A stretch of 32,415 bases of DNA from Segatella copri (GCF_019127135.1 NZ_JAHOEA010000040.1:1-32415), one strand, 5' to 3'. Shown: positions 8,800 to 16,823, counted from the first letter of the stretch. Made by a program: numbers and translations. The notes: generated by a model from the letters alone, not told the origin.

Positions 8800-9330
8800 A
8801 TGGCAGCAAAAATGTCTTTATGTATTATCAAATACACCTATACTCAATACGCAGGGGTGGATATCGAAAAATATACTCGAGGACTATTCGAGTATGTGAA
8901 GGAAGCGTTTGGGGAGTTTCGACCACAAATGTCAGAGCCTGGAACTATACCTGATATGCCAGACTATCTGGATATCGTGCTCTGCAAAAAGGATGGAAGC
9001 ATCTTCTACAAAATGGATATCGCAAGACGTGCCATCAACATCCCGCGCGACTTTCAGCTGGAAGGATTGGTCCTGGAAATCTCTATCACCAACTGTGATG
9101 GTACAAATTACAAGAAGAGACACCTATATCATCGTTTCGGGAATTGTAACGGAAAAGAGGATACCAAGTCGGACATGAGAAAACTGAAAATTCATAAAAC
9201 TATCAGCAAAAGGAATCTTAACAATCAAGAAGGCAAAGACTCTGAAGGCATCAGAATACCTGAACTTAGACCACAGATTGACTTTCACGATTTTTTAAGA
9301 CAATTATCCCATGACATACGAAAAATTTAA
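8800..9330 (+). CDS. Hypothetical protein (176 aa), C-terminus extended by a duplication
   Basis: I place the start at the ATG at 8800 (MAAKMSL), 22 bp after the previous stop and just after a purine-rich GGGAAG; a TTG at 8761 would overlap the upstream gene. The product is soluble with a PDMPDYLDIVLCKKDG segment and a basic C-terminal part. No family recognised. The original ending is preserved downstream: the second copy of the repeat at 11147 reads IDFHKFLK then stop, whereas here the copy reads IDFHDFLRQLSHDIRKI. The stop has mutated, so this gene now runs about nine codons further and overlaps the start of the broken gene at 9311. Confidence 0.7.
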   Translation: MAAKMSLCIIKYTYTQYAGVDIEKYTRGLFEYVKEAFGEFRPQMSEPGTIPDMPDYLDIVLCKKDGSIFYKMDIARRAINIPRDFQLEGLVLEISITNCDGTNYKKRHLYHRFGNCNGKEDTKSDMRKLKIHKTISKRNLNNQEGKDSEGIRIPELRPQIDFHDFLRQLSHDIRKI

Positions 9331-9474
9331 GCATTTGGCTGAGCATCCACAGCATCAGGATGTTCCTATCATCTTCAAACTCGAAGTGTTAGAAACGGAA
9401 GAGCTGGAGGAAAAGAAGCGTTCACATTATCCGAAATATAAGGTGAACACCTATTGTCCGCAAGCCTTCACCAC
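9276..9474 (+). repeat. Left copy of 199-bp direct repeat flanking the ATPase cassette
   Basis: This segment matches 11147-11345 along its whole length without gaps, starting at GATTGACTTTCAC and ending at TTCACCAC. Differences are scattered substitutions, so the duplication is not brand new. It contains the end of the 176-residue gene and the first 55 codons of the zinc-ribbon gene now intact at 11182. Confidence 0.9.
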
Positions 9475-9556
9475 GAAAAGAATAGAACTTTTCCCTCATA
9501 AAAGTTTGGTGGTATCATTTTTTTGTTGTAGCTTTGCAAATGAATTAATTCGATGA
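9311..9556 (+). pseudogene. Truncated 5' duplicate of the zinc-ribbon gene at 11182
   Basis: Residues 1-54 repeat the N-terminus of the 342-residue protein downstream (MTYEKFKHLAEHPQHQDVP against MTYEEFKQLAEHPQHRDVP). Similarity stops sharply after TTCACCAC at 9474. The remaining codons run into the promoter region of the ATPase and are not expected to be functional. The fragment is what insertion of the cassette left behind, or the by-product of the duplication that came with it. Confidence 0.85.
9505..9536 (+). promoter_or_regulatory. Bacteroidota promoter carried by the ATPase cassette
   Basis: -33 box TTTG at 9505-9508, exactly 20 bp, then -7 box TAGCTTTG at 9529-9536, matching the phylum's TTTG-N19-21-TAnnTTTG consensus. 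Expected transcription start is near 9543, about 18 nt before the ATG at 9561. It lies outside the 199-bp repeat, so it entered with the cassette. Confidence 0.8.
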
Positions 9557-9560
9557 CGCA

Positions 9561-11120
9561 ATGGCAAGAAAATTATATCCTATAGGAATTCAGACATTTG
9601 AACGGATCCGCAAGGAGGATAAGTTCTATATAGATAAGACGGAATATGTCTATCGTATGACTCATACGGATGGAACGTATTTCTTCTTGAGTCGCCCACG
9701 CCGTTTCGGCAAATCGCTGCTGGTTTCAACCTTCCAAAGTTATTTCGAGGGAAAGAAGGAACTGTTCAAGGGGCTTGCCATCGAGAAGTTGGAGAAGGAG
9801 TGGAATACTTATCCTGTTCTGCACTTCGACCTGAGCAAGGGTAAGCATATGGAGAAGGAGCAGCTAGAAGAGCATCTGGGCTACCTTTTGGAAGATTATG
9901 AACAAAAGTATGGTATAGAAAAGCACCGTAACGGAAACAATAATCGGTTCAATGACTTGATAGAAGTGGTTTTCCAAAAGACAGGCAAGCAGGTGGTGGT
10001 GCTCATTGATGAATATGACGCTCCGCTGCTGGATGTGGCGCATGAAAAAGAAAAACTTGATGAGCTCCGTAACACAATGCGCAACTTCTATAGTCCTCTG
10101 AAGGGAAACGAGTCTATGCTTCGATTTGTCTTTATGACGGGCATCACGAAGTTTTCGCAGCTCAGCATCTTCAGCGAGCTGAACAACATCACCAACGTGA
10201 GTATGGACGAGCCTTACGCCGGCATCTGCGGCATCACCAAGGAGGAAATGTTAACCCAGATGAGTGATGACATCGACGCTCTTGCCAAGCATCTAGAACT
10301 GAGCAGGGAGGAGACCATCCAGGAACTCAAAGACCATTATGATGGTTATCACTTCACATGGCCATCGCCTGATATTTTCAATCCTTATAGCTTGCTCAAT
10401 TGTTTCGCAAAACAAGATTTGAGAGCTTTTTGGTTTGAGTCTGGCACACCTGTTTATCTTATCAACATGATGAGAAAATTCAAGGTTCTTCCTTCTATGT
10501 TGGGCAGGATGAGAGCCAAGGCTTCCTCTTTTGATGCTGCTACGGAAAAAATGACTAGTTTGTTGCCTTTGCTTTACCAAAGCGGATATTCCACCATCAA
10601 AGGGTACGAGAAAAAGACCAGGGTTTATACCTTGGATATTCCAAATCGAGAAATTTTTATCGGTCTTTATGAGAGCTTGTTGCCTGGATATGTGCAGTCG
10701 GAATCTGATGAAGGAAAGGTGGTGATAGCTGATATTTCCACCTATCTGGAAGACAAGGATATGGAAGGGGCGTTACAACTCTTGGCAGACTTCTTGGCGA
10801 CGGTGCCTTATTGTGCCAATACGGATTATGAGGGACATTACCAGCAGATGTTTTATATCATCTTTGCCTTGCTTACTGACTACAATATTATTGTGGAGCA
10901 GCACACGGCTAAAGGGAGAATCGACATCACGATGGAGACTGCCGACACCATCTATGTGATGGAACTGAAATTCAATAAGAGTGCGCAAGAGGCATTAGAT
11001 CAAATCAATGACAAGCATTATGCCCAAGCCTTTGCCTTGAAGAATAAGGAAATTGTAAAGGTGGGCTTGAACTTCTCTGTCAAAGACGAGGTGAATACTC
11101 TGGAATGGGTGATTTCCTAA
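9561..11120 (+). CDS. AAA-ATPase-like / PD-(D/E)XK protein (519 aa)
   Basis: The family is recognised as AAA-ATPase_like (PF09820) with a C-terminal PDDEXK_9 domain (formerly DUF1703), a group present in many copies in Bacteroidota genomes. The N-terminus LYPIGIQTFERIR is typical. The P-loop is RPRRFGKS at about 45-52, an atypical Walker A. Walker B is VVVLIDEYDAP at about 145-155. Near the C-terminus, GRIDITM and YVMELKFNKS give the D...ExK nuclease core, followed by the expected Gln. Length is normal, so the gene is probably intact. Biological role of the family is not settled. It lies between two 199-bp direct repeats and has its own promoter, which marks it as an inserted unit. Confidence 0.9.
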   Translation: MARKLYPIGIQTFERIRKEDKFYIDKTEYVYRMTHTDGTYFFLSRPRRFGKSLLVSTFQSYFEGKKELFKGLAIEKLEKEWNTYPVLHFDLSKGKHMEKEQLEEHLGYLLEDYEQKYGIEKHRNGNNNRFNDLIEVVFQKTGKQVVVLIDEYDAPLLDVAHEKEKLDELRNTMRNFYSPLKGNESMLRFVFMTGITKFSQLSIFSELNNITNVSMDEPYAGICGITKEEMLTQMSDDIDALAKHLELSREETIQELKDHYDGYHFTWPSPDIFNPYSLLNCFAKQDLRAFWFESGTPVYLINMMRKFKVLPSMLGRMRAKASSFDAATEKMTSLLPLLYQSGYSTIKGYEKKTRVYTLDIPNREIFIGLYESLLPGYVQSESDEGKVVIADISTYLEDKDMEGALQLLADFLATVPYCANTDYEGHYQQMFYIIFALLTDYNIIVEQHTAKGRIDITMETADTIYVMELKFNKSAQEALDQINDKHYAQAFALKNKEIVKVGLNFSVKDEVNTLEWVIS

Positions 11121-11146
11121 CACTGAGGGGTTAGCCGATGGATTAC

Positions 11147-11345
11147 GATTGACTTTCACAAATTCTTAAAATAACCATCCCATGACATACGAAGAATTCA
11201 AGCAATTGGCTGAGCATCCACAGCATCGGGATGTTCCTGCCATCTTCAAGCTCGAAGTTTTAGAAACAGAAGAGCTGGAGGAGAAAAAGCGTTCACATTA
11301 TCCGAAATACAAGGTGAACACCTATTGTCCGCAAGCCTTCACCAC
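11147..11345 (+). repeat. Right copy of 199-bp direct repeat flanking the ATPase cassette
   Basis: Partner of 9276-9474. This copy holds the apparently ancestral arrangement: the IDFHKFLK-stop tail of the upstream gene, then the start of the intact zinc-ribbon gene at 11182. The unique cassette is therefore 9475-11146 (1672 bp). Confidence 0.9.
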
Positions 11346-12210
11346 AACTCTGGAGGAGGCTGAGAGACTGATGCACCAGGATGTCCTTTACCGCAAGAAG
11401 ATGAAGGAGGAAGACGACTATCCGCTGGATACCTTCTGCTATTATATCTCGGAGATTCCAATGGGACTGTTGCACTACGACCGCGAATGTCTTTCGGAAA
11501 GGATGTATAATGGGGAAGGAAAACTGATCGACCGGTCTTACTGCTGTTCGCGTTTCAGCATTTACTATCCCGGAGTCTGCGATTTGCCTGCATACGACCG
11601 TCATCCTGACGAGACCTTCCGAGGCAGAAACGCAGAACAGATTAGATTCCAGAAAGGTGACATCGTGGAAATATATCGTGGCGATGAGGTAAAACTTGCC
11701 ATCGTTGTCGGTACTCCGCTTACCACCGAATGGATCTGGGAGAGAAACCAGGCTGCCAAGGATAAAAGGGGATTGGATGAACTGCCATATGATGAGACGG
11801 ATGACAGCTATACCGTGATAGATGGTCCTGGTTACGAGTACCACGACCACGTTCCGTCGCTGTATGTCTTCGCCCCTCACTATCATGTGCCGCTCTATCT
11901 TCTGAGACGATTCAAGGGGTATCTGGAAAAGGCTGAGAAAAAGCAGAAAGAAGAGGAGGAGAAAGACAGGATTTTCCGCCAGGCTCACGACTGCTGCTAC
12001 AGCAACAAGGAACAGATAGAGAAGTCTGAAAAGTGCGGCTGCTTCTTCTGCGGCGAAATCTTCACGCCATCCGAAATCACGGATTACCTCCCTGATGAGC
12101 CGCCTACAGCTGAATGTCCCTTCTGTTTTACCGACTCCGTAATAGGTGATGCCTCCGGCTTCCCTATCACCAAGGATTTCTTGAAGAAAATGAAGAAGAG
12201 ATGGTTCTAG
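11182..12210 (+). CDS. C-terminal zinc-ribbon protein of unknown function (342 aa)
   Basis: Intact copy of the gene whose first part is duplicated at 9311. The C-terminus from about residue 285 has KCGCFFCGEIF ... AECPFCFTDSVIGD, a CxC/CxxC plus CxxC zinc-binding arrangement resembling a small conserved zinc-ribbon domain ending in 'DSVIGD.SG.PIT..FL..M...WF'. The central part has a possible beta-rich domain (VEIYRGDEVKLAIVVG). No signal peptide. The ATG at 11182 is supported by conservation between the two repeat copies. It was probably cotranscribed with 8193 and 8800 before the insertion; now it may depend on read-through from the ATPase gene. Confidence 0.8.
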   Translation: MTYEEFKQLAEHPQHRDVPAIFKLEVLETEELEEKKRSHYPKYKVNTYCPQAFTTTLEEAERLMHQDVLYRKKMKEEDDYPLDTFCYYISEIPMGLLHYDRECLSERMYNGEGKLIDRSYCCSRFSIYYPGVCDLPAYDRHPDETFRGRNAEQIRFQKGDIVEIYRGDEVKLAIVVGTPLTTEWIWERNQAAKDKRGLDELPYDETDDSYTVIDGPGYEYHDHVPSLYVFAPHYHVPLYLLRRFKGYLEKAEKKQKEEEEKDRIFRQAHDCCYSNKEQIEKSEKCGCFFCGEIFTPSEITDYLPDEPPTAECPFCFTDSVIGDASGFPITKDFLKKMKKRWF

Positions 12211-12294
12211 GGCGTTTTTTCAATGTTTTCATCTATCTTCCTCCCCTATCTCATGGGGGCAGTATCAGTTTTGAAAACGGACATAAAAAATGCG

Positions 12295-12342
12295 ATAGCA
12301 CCGCCCTAACTACCTGTTTTTATACAGTTAGAGGGGTGCTAT
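12295..12342. terminator. Long imperfect hairpin between convergent genes
   Basis: Arms ATAGCACC..CCTAACT and AGTTAGAGGGGTGCTAT pair over 17 positions with two mismatches around a 14-nt loop. On the plus strand it is followed by AATAAAAAAG rather than a T tract, so it may act with the next hairpin or protect the mRNA end. Confidence 0.6.
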
Positions 12343-12354
12343 TAATAAAAAAGA

Positions 12355-12392
12355 AGCAGGATGGAAGACTGGTCCACCCTGCTATTTTTATT
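12355..12392. terminator. Bidirectional terminator between the zinc-ribbon gene and hmuR
   Basis: AGCAGGATGG (12355-12364) pairs with CCACCCTGCT (12374-12383) with one G-U pair. A T tract follows on the plus strand (ATTTTTATT). On the minus strand the complement of AATAAAAAAGA gives a T-rich tail, so it can end both the plus-strand gene and the haem operon. Confidence 0.8.
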
Positions 12393-14565
12393 AGAATACC
12401 TTTACGAAACGGTCGATATCGATAGAAAGACCTACTGAGAAGGTGCGGCCGGTGGTCATCGCAGAACTCCAATAATAGTTCTTTGGCGTATAACCGAAAA
12501 GATTATCTACCGTAAAGTTCAGATTGACGGCATCCAGGAATCGCTGCTGAAGCGTGAACTTCCACAACTGATAACTGCTGTCATGCTTCTTGATGTTCGT
12601 ATCAGGAGAAGACAGGTATCTGCCTGACAGAGCGGCATTGATGCGATAGAACGAACAGAGCTGGCGATCGTAGTCGAGACGCCAGGTGGCGGTATGAGGA
12701 CGAGGCTGGGAGAACTGGGAATCTACACTTCTGCCACCCACATGGAGATAACTGTAGTCGAGTTTCACACCGAGGCCCATATCCGAACGATACTGGGCAC
12801 TGAAGTCGATGCCGCTCACCTCTACTCCATCCTCATTGCAATAACGGGAAGCCACATCCGGCTGACCGGTTCCCGGGGTATAATCGGCATAATCCTCGGT
12901 AGTGATGCGCTTATCATACTTATTATAATAGCCCATCAGGGTAAGACTATACTGACCGGTAAAGAAGCCAGCATTCTTCACCCTTCCGGTATGCTCCAGC
13001 GCCAGGTTGTAGTTGTCGCTCTTCTCCGGCTTCAGATCCGGATTACCGTAAATCATCTGCATACCTGCCATATCAAAATTCATATACATCTCCTTGAGCG
13101 TTGGGGCACGGAATCCGCCGGCATAGTTGGCACGGATGGAGAAACCCTTCCACTTAGTCATCAGAGCCAGACGACCGGTAGTAGCATGCTGGCTGGATGC
13201 AGAGAAGTAATCATGACGAAGACTTGCCACGATGTTCAACCACTGCAAAGGATTGTAATCGAACTGGGCGAAGGCATCACATGAATTCTGATTCTTTGAT
13301 TCATTATCCTCAAACTGATAGGTGGTAAGATAATCGTTCAGGAAATCTGCACCTACCGTCAATGTATTCTTGCCGAAGATATGGGAATAGAGGGCACGGA
13401 CGGTGTTCTGACGGTTGGTATAATCGTGGTCGTGAGTACGTTCATCATTCACATATCGAGCCTTGTCATACTGGTCGAAGCCGTAAGAAATCTCCAAATT
13501 ATCATTCTCAGAAAGATTCATCACGGTTTTCAGTCCGGCAGAATAATCCATGTAATGATCATCATAGTTGCTGCGCTTGCTGATACGATTGAAATAACCG
13601 CCACGACCTATCAGTTTTACCTTATCAGAGAGCTTGTAGGTAAGACGCTCCTTCACATTGAAGGTCTCTCCACCATAGATATGGAGGATGTTGGATTCTG
13701 TATCGAAAGGACTGGTAAGCTGAACCTCATCCGATGTGGTGCGCTGGATGCTGGTCTGCGAATTCCATTTTCCGGCATTGAAGCTGAAGCTTCCACCGTG
13801 GCGCCACTCCTTGTTGAAGTCGTTGTAGCGGGTATTGACATTGGCAGTCCAAGGTTCGCTGTTTTCACGGGAGATGATGTTGACAACTCCGGCTACGGCA
13901 TTGGCGCCATAGAGCGCCGAAGCAGCACCCTTTACTATCTCGATACGTCCTACATTATCCAAGTTCAGACGACTATAATCTACATTATCCATGGTTTCAC
14001 CAGCCAATCGCTCGCCATCTACGAGGAAGAGCACGGCGTTTCCACCGAAACCATTCATGTTGAGAGAAGTCTCCTGATTCATGGCATAGCCGAATTCCAG
14101 ACCCGGCATCTGCTCGGTGAGGAGGTCCTGGATATTGGTAGCATCAGCTATCTTGATATCATTGGCGGTAATCAGACGGGTTACCACAGGAGCATCCTTC
14201 AAAGCCTTCGGAGTTCGGGTTGCGGTAACTACCACCTGGTCGAGGGCAGTAGCATCCGGTTGAAGGCGAAGCACATGCTGCTCACCTTTTCTCTCATCCG
14301 CTTTCAGTACGAAAGTCTGAGTCTGATAGCCCACAAAGCTCACCTTCACTCTCACCGCTCCATCCTTGCTGTAAGGAATGCGGAAATATCCGTCTTCATC
14401 AGTTGTTACCCCATCCTTTGCATGCAAAATCTGGACGGTAGCACCCGCCAGAGGTGCGCCCGAATCATCGAGCACTCTACCCACGACATCGCCCTGGGTT
14501 TCGGCTTTCAGATTCAGGCACAATCCGCAAAGGATCAGGAATAGTGCGAATATCTTTTGTTTCAT
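12391..14565 (-). CDS. hmuR: TonB-dependent outer-membrane haem receptor, HmuR-like (724 aa)
   Basis: A signal peptide spans residues 1 to about 21. A carboxypeptidase-D regulatory-like domain follows at about 26-105 (VVGRVLDDSGAPLAGATV). The plug is at about 110-235 (VVVTATRTPKALKDAPV ... VEIVKGAASALYGANAVAGVVNI type), then a 22-strand beta barrel ends near the terminal Phe. The haem-receptor landmarks FRAP (485-488) and NPDL (508-511) are present. Between them, where HmuR-type receptors carry a haem-ligating His, this protein has no His but several Met (MYMNFDMAGMQM). It is the last gene of the operon, 35 bp after the lipoprotein. Haem is the probable substrate from context; Met coordination is an inference. 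Confidence 0.85.
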   Translation of the reverse strand: MKQKIFALFLILCGLCLNLKAETQGDVVGRVLDDSGAPLAGATVQILHAKDGVTTDEDGYFRIPYSKDGAVRVKVSFVGYQTQTFVLKADERKGEQHVLRLQPDATALDQVVVTATRTPKALKDAPVVTRLITANDIKIADATNIQDLLTEQMPGLEFGYAMNQETSLNMNGFGGNAVLFLVDGERLAGETMDNVDYSRLNLDNVGRIEIVKGAASALYGANAVAGVVNIISRENSEPWTANVNTRYNDFNKEWRHGGSFSFNAGKWNSQTSIQRTTSDEVQLTSPFDTESNILHIYGGETFNVKERLTYKLSDKVKLIGRGGYFNRISKRSNYDDHYMDYSAGLKTVMNLSENDNLEISYGFDQYDKARYVNDERTHDHDYTNRQNTVRALYSHIFGKNTLTVGADFLNDYLTTYQFEDNESKNQNSCDAFAQFDYNPLQWLNIVASLRHDYFSASSQHATTGRLALMTKWKGFSIRANYAGGFRAPTLKEMYMNFDMAGMQMIYGNPDLKPEKSDNYNLALEHTGRVKNAGFFTGQYSLTLMGYYNKYDKRITTEDYADYTPGTGQPDVASRYCNEDGVEVSGIDFSAQYRSDMGLGVKLDYSYLHVGGRSVDSQFSQPRPHTATWRLDYDRQLCSFYRINAALSGRYLSSPDTNIKKHDSSYQLWKFTLQQRFLDAVNLNFTVDNLFGYTPKNYYWSSAMTTGRTFSVGLSIDIDRFVKVF

Positions 14566-14600
14566 CTAGTTATATCAAAGCTTATCCTGAAACAATCTTC

Positions 14601-15083
14601 TTATTTTGTACAAACAAACTTACCAATCATTGGCATAGGCATCTTGCCATACTGCACAGAATAGTTGACGGTCAGGGTTTTGTCCTTCAATGTACCCTGC
14701 AAAGTAACTGTGTACTTCTTCTCTGCACCATTTACGGTAATAGTACCGGCATAGCTTTCCTGAGAGAAAGCATAAGCACCTTTAGAACCGGAAACCTTTA
14801 CTGCAGGAACCTCCAGAGCAGGAAGAGCCATCATGCCCTCGCCACAAGCAGGTAAGGTAACCTTGACTGTAGCATCATCAACAGCCTCAATCTTCATGGT
14901 AAGGTTTTCGTATGTAGAAGCCTCACCCATTACGGTCATATCCAGGGTGCTGGTGTATGAACCAGCAATCTCCTTGGCTGCAGCTACTGCTACATTATCA
15001 TCATCACTGCTGCAAGAGCTGAATGCTACACACATAGAAACCAAAGCCAACATCATGGCCATCATTGTCTTAAACTTTTTCAT
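14601..15083 (-). CDS. Calycin-like surface lipoprotein, possible haem-binding partner (160 aa)
   Basis: Lipoprotein signal: hydrophobic segment then lipobox FSSC at about residues 21-24, followed by SSDDDN, an acidic stretch like the Bacteroidota surface-export signal. The mature part is about 135 residues of alternating beta strands and fits the calycin-like (PF13944) group. Several Met lie in exposed-looking turns (EGMMALP, GKMPMPMIG). In Porphyromonas gingivalis the equivalent position is held by HmuY, a larger haemophore; this protein is shorter and I do not call it HmuY. A haem-capture role is inferred from its place between hmuV and hmuR and the Met content. Confidence 0.75.
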   Translation of the reverse strand: MKKFKTMMAMMLALVSMCVAFSSCSSDDDNVAVAAAKEIAGSYTSTLDMTVMGEASTYENLTMKIEAVDDATVKVTLPACGEGMMALPALEVPAVKVSGSKGAYAFSQESYAGTITVNGAEKKYTVTLQGTLKDKTLTVNYSVQYGKMPMPMIGKFVCTK

Positions 15084-15122
15084 TTTTCTTTATTTTTCTT
15101 TTAGTTACAATAATCTGTTCAA

Positions 15123-15139
15123 GGGGATTTGCAATCCCC
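15123..15139 (-). promoter_or_regulatory. Intercistronic hairpin directly after the hmuV stop
   Basis: GGGGATT and AATCCCC pair perfectly around TGC, 2 nt after the hmuV stop codon and about 40 nt before the lipoprotein start. No T tract follows in the direction of transcription. Its place suggests mRNA processing, protection or partial attenuation rather than a full terminator. Confidence 0.6.
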
Positions 15140-15141
15140 AT

Positions 15142-15486
15142 TTATTTATCTTCCGGAACATAGATGATTTCACCATTCTCCAGCTGGTAAGCGATACCCA
15201 CCTTCTTTCCTTTGTTGCCAGATTTATTGCTCTGGTCTTCAGAAGGAGTATAGCGATTGATCTTCTGTCCATCCTTGGTAATGATTTCCATATTCTCCTT
15301 GCCAGGGTTCTTCACCATCGTGAAGTTATCCTTGCTGAACATTTCCGTCATATTATAGCGCGAAACGAGTGCCACCATCAGGGCAAGGGCAAACACCATC
15401 GCCACATCGAAGAGGTTGCTCACTACGCTCATCGGATCATCATCCTCGCCATCATGCGAGAGACGACTTCTACGTCTTTGTCTCAT
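15142..15486 (-). CDS. hmuV: DUF2149 / HmuV-like membrane protein (114 aa)
   Basis: Basic N-terminus (RQRRRSR), acidic GEDDDP, then one transmembrane segment at about residues 24-42 (VSNLFDVAMVFALALMVAL), then a soluble C-terminal domain of about 70 residues. This is the DUF2149 layout (ExbD-like topology: short inside, one helix, outside domain) of HmuV in the hmu locus. It would pair with the MotA/TolQ/ExbB-like HmuU encoded just upstream. It follows hmuU by 35 bp. Symbol assigned from family and context. Confidence 0.75.
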   Translation of the reverse strand: MRQRRRSRLSHDGEDDDPMSVVSNLFDVAMVFALALMVALVSRYNMTEMFSKDNFTMVKNPGKENMEIITKDGQKINRYTPSEDQSNKSGNKGKKVGIAYQLENGEIIYVPEDK

Positions 15487-15503
15487 AAATTATTACTATT
15501 GAA

Positions 15504-15532
15504 TTCTTCACTCTTCGTTCTTCACTCTTCAC
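15504..15532 (-). repeat. 14-bp tandem repeat over the hmuU stop codon
   Basis: Plus-strand TTCTTCACTCTTCG is followed at once by TTCTTCACTCTTCA. On the coding strand this is a purine-rich GAAGAGTGAAGAA motif twice, covering the last codons and stop of hmuU and the leader of hmuV. It may be slippage product or a leader-stimulating purine tract. Confidence 0.7.
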
Positions 15533-16112
15533 TTACAAGGTCTGCCATAAATTCAAGGTTGCTCATATCCTCGGTGTACCAGCGGTTCTTGGTCTGCTTG
15601 GTTACAAAACCGATGGCTGCAGAGAACAATCCCACTACGGTGGTAGCGAAAGCCACCTGCATATTGTAAGCCATCGAAGCAATATCACCGGTAGAAAGAC
15701 CAACCAGAGCTGGACCCATCGGAATCAAGGTACCCATCAGTCCGAGCATCGGACCCATCTTCAGAAGTGTAGAAGGGAGAGAAAGCTCCTTCTCAACAAA
15801 CTGGGCATACTGGTCGAGGATGCGGTTCACCTGCGCCTTGCTCTGGCGATTGTCCACGAGTTTCTTCATATAGGAAACGATGACAGCCTGCTTGTTCTTC
15901 GGCAAGCGATCGCCCAAGGTATCGATGTTATCGAGCGTCAGAGTGTTCATCTGTTCACGAATCTCCGCACCCGACTTGCGCTTTACAAGATACTGTCCGA
16001 AGAAACCTCCGAGGAGCAGCAAGGCTCTGAGGAAGAAGAAAATCAACAAAATAATCACAGGAACCAGCATGCCTGTGGAAATCCAAAACAATACGTCTGA
16101 TATGTAATTCAT
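15522..16112 (-). CDS. hmuU: MotA/TolQ/ExbB proton-channel family protein, HmuU-like (196 aa)
   Basis: Transmembrane segments lie at about residues 10-30, 115-140 and 148-172. The family core LKMGPMLGLMGTLIPMGPAL is followed by AFATTVVGLFSAAIG, the two conserved TolQ/ExbB pore helices. It probably forms a proton-driven channel with the DUF2149 protein, energising outer-membrane haem transport or HmuS. Its start overlaps the last base of hmuT, so the two are translationally coupled. Symbol from hmu synteny. Confidence 0.8.
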   Translation of the reverse strand: MNYISDVLFWISTGMLVPVIILLIFFFLRALLLLGGFFGQYLVKRKSGAEIREQMNTLTLDNIDTLGDRLPKNKQAVIVSYMKKLVDNRQSKAQVNRILDQYAQFVEKELSLPSTLLKMGPMLGLMGTLIPMGPALVGLSTGDIASMAYNMQVAFATTVVGLFSAAIGFVTKQTKNRWYTEDMSNLEFMADLVSEE

Positions 16113-16801
16113 TATACTCTATATTTTTTAATTTGATAATTGTAAACTGCCCATCCGATTGCCATTCCTACGATGACGATGGCGATGACACCCAGAAGCG
16201 AGAGGGCATCGAAACTGTTGAAGCCTGCCACGGCTGTCCTGCCATTCACCGTACCGATGATGCCCATCAATCCGAGCAGCACCTCTACCAGAAAAAGCAG
16301 TTCCAAGCGGATTGGTCGCTCCGGCAAGAGCCATCTCAAACCGTAGGTGAATACCGGTATCAAGACCAGCAGCACTACGGCAAGCACCCATGCCACAACC
16401 TGGAACGATACGCCGGGAAGCAGGAAGATGGTCATCACCAGAACGCTGAAAAGCACTGGGAAAACCAGCAAACCCGGGAAGAACTTCAGGAAGATGAAGA
16501 ACACCCATTTGCGGCGGCTCACATGTTCTGAAGTCTTCAGATCTACGTGGTGCACACAGAAAAGCATCGTGAGTGCCACGTCGATACTCAGCAGCACCGC
16601 CATATCGAGCATCAGCTTCTGATCGGCTATCCAGGCCGCAATCTGCGTCTTCGACTGCTCAATGGCGAATGGCCAGGTCATTCCCACGAAGAAGGCTACG
16701 AGCACCGAGATGATCATAATCTCCTTCACTCCGTGGAAAGTCTGCTTCAGCACAAAACTGAAGCAAACCAATATCATCATTACTAAAACTAATGTCTCCA
16801 C
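16112..16801 (-). CDS. hmuT: Polytopic membrane protein, HmuT-like (229 aa)
   Basis: At least five to six hydrophobic segments (about 1-17, 27-45, 66-85, 99-127, 131-152, 165-185, 199-220) without a known catalytic motif. It lies between hmuS and hmuU, the position of HmuT in the P. gingivalis hmu operon, and is assigned on that basis. It overlaps hmuU by one base. Exact role is unknown. Confidence 0.7.
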   Translation of the reverse strand: METLVLVMMILVCFSFVLKQTFHGVKEIMIISVLVAFFVGMTWPFAIEQSKTQIAAWIADQKLMLDMAVLLSIDVALTMLFCVHHVDLKTSEHVSRRKWVFFIFLKFFPGLLVFPVLFSVLVMTIFLLPGVSFQVVAWVLAVVLLVLIPVFTYGLRWLLPERPIRLELLFLVEVLLGLMGIIGTVNGRTAVAGFNSFDALSLLGVIAIVIVGMAIGWAVYNYQIKKYRV

Positions 16802-16823
16802 TATTTATAAATGTTTAGTTTGA

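Noticed and set aside
12201..12425. Open frame of 74 codons after the zinc-ribbon gene
   Set aside because: It overlaps the preceding stop, runs through two terminator hairpins and into the end of hmuR on the other strand; no coding character.
13381..14544. 387-codon plus-strand frame opposite hmuR
   Set aside because: Antisense shadow of a clear TonB receptor, with no recognisable domain.
15504..15532. Phase-variable tandem repeat
   Set aside because: Only two 14-bp units, placed over a stop codon and leader, so a change in number would not switch a gene on or off; kept only as a repeat feature.
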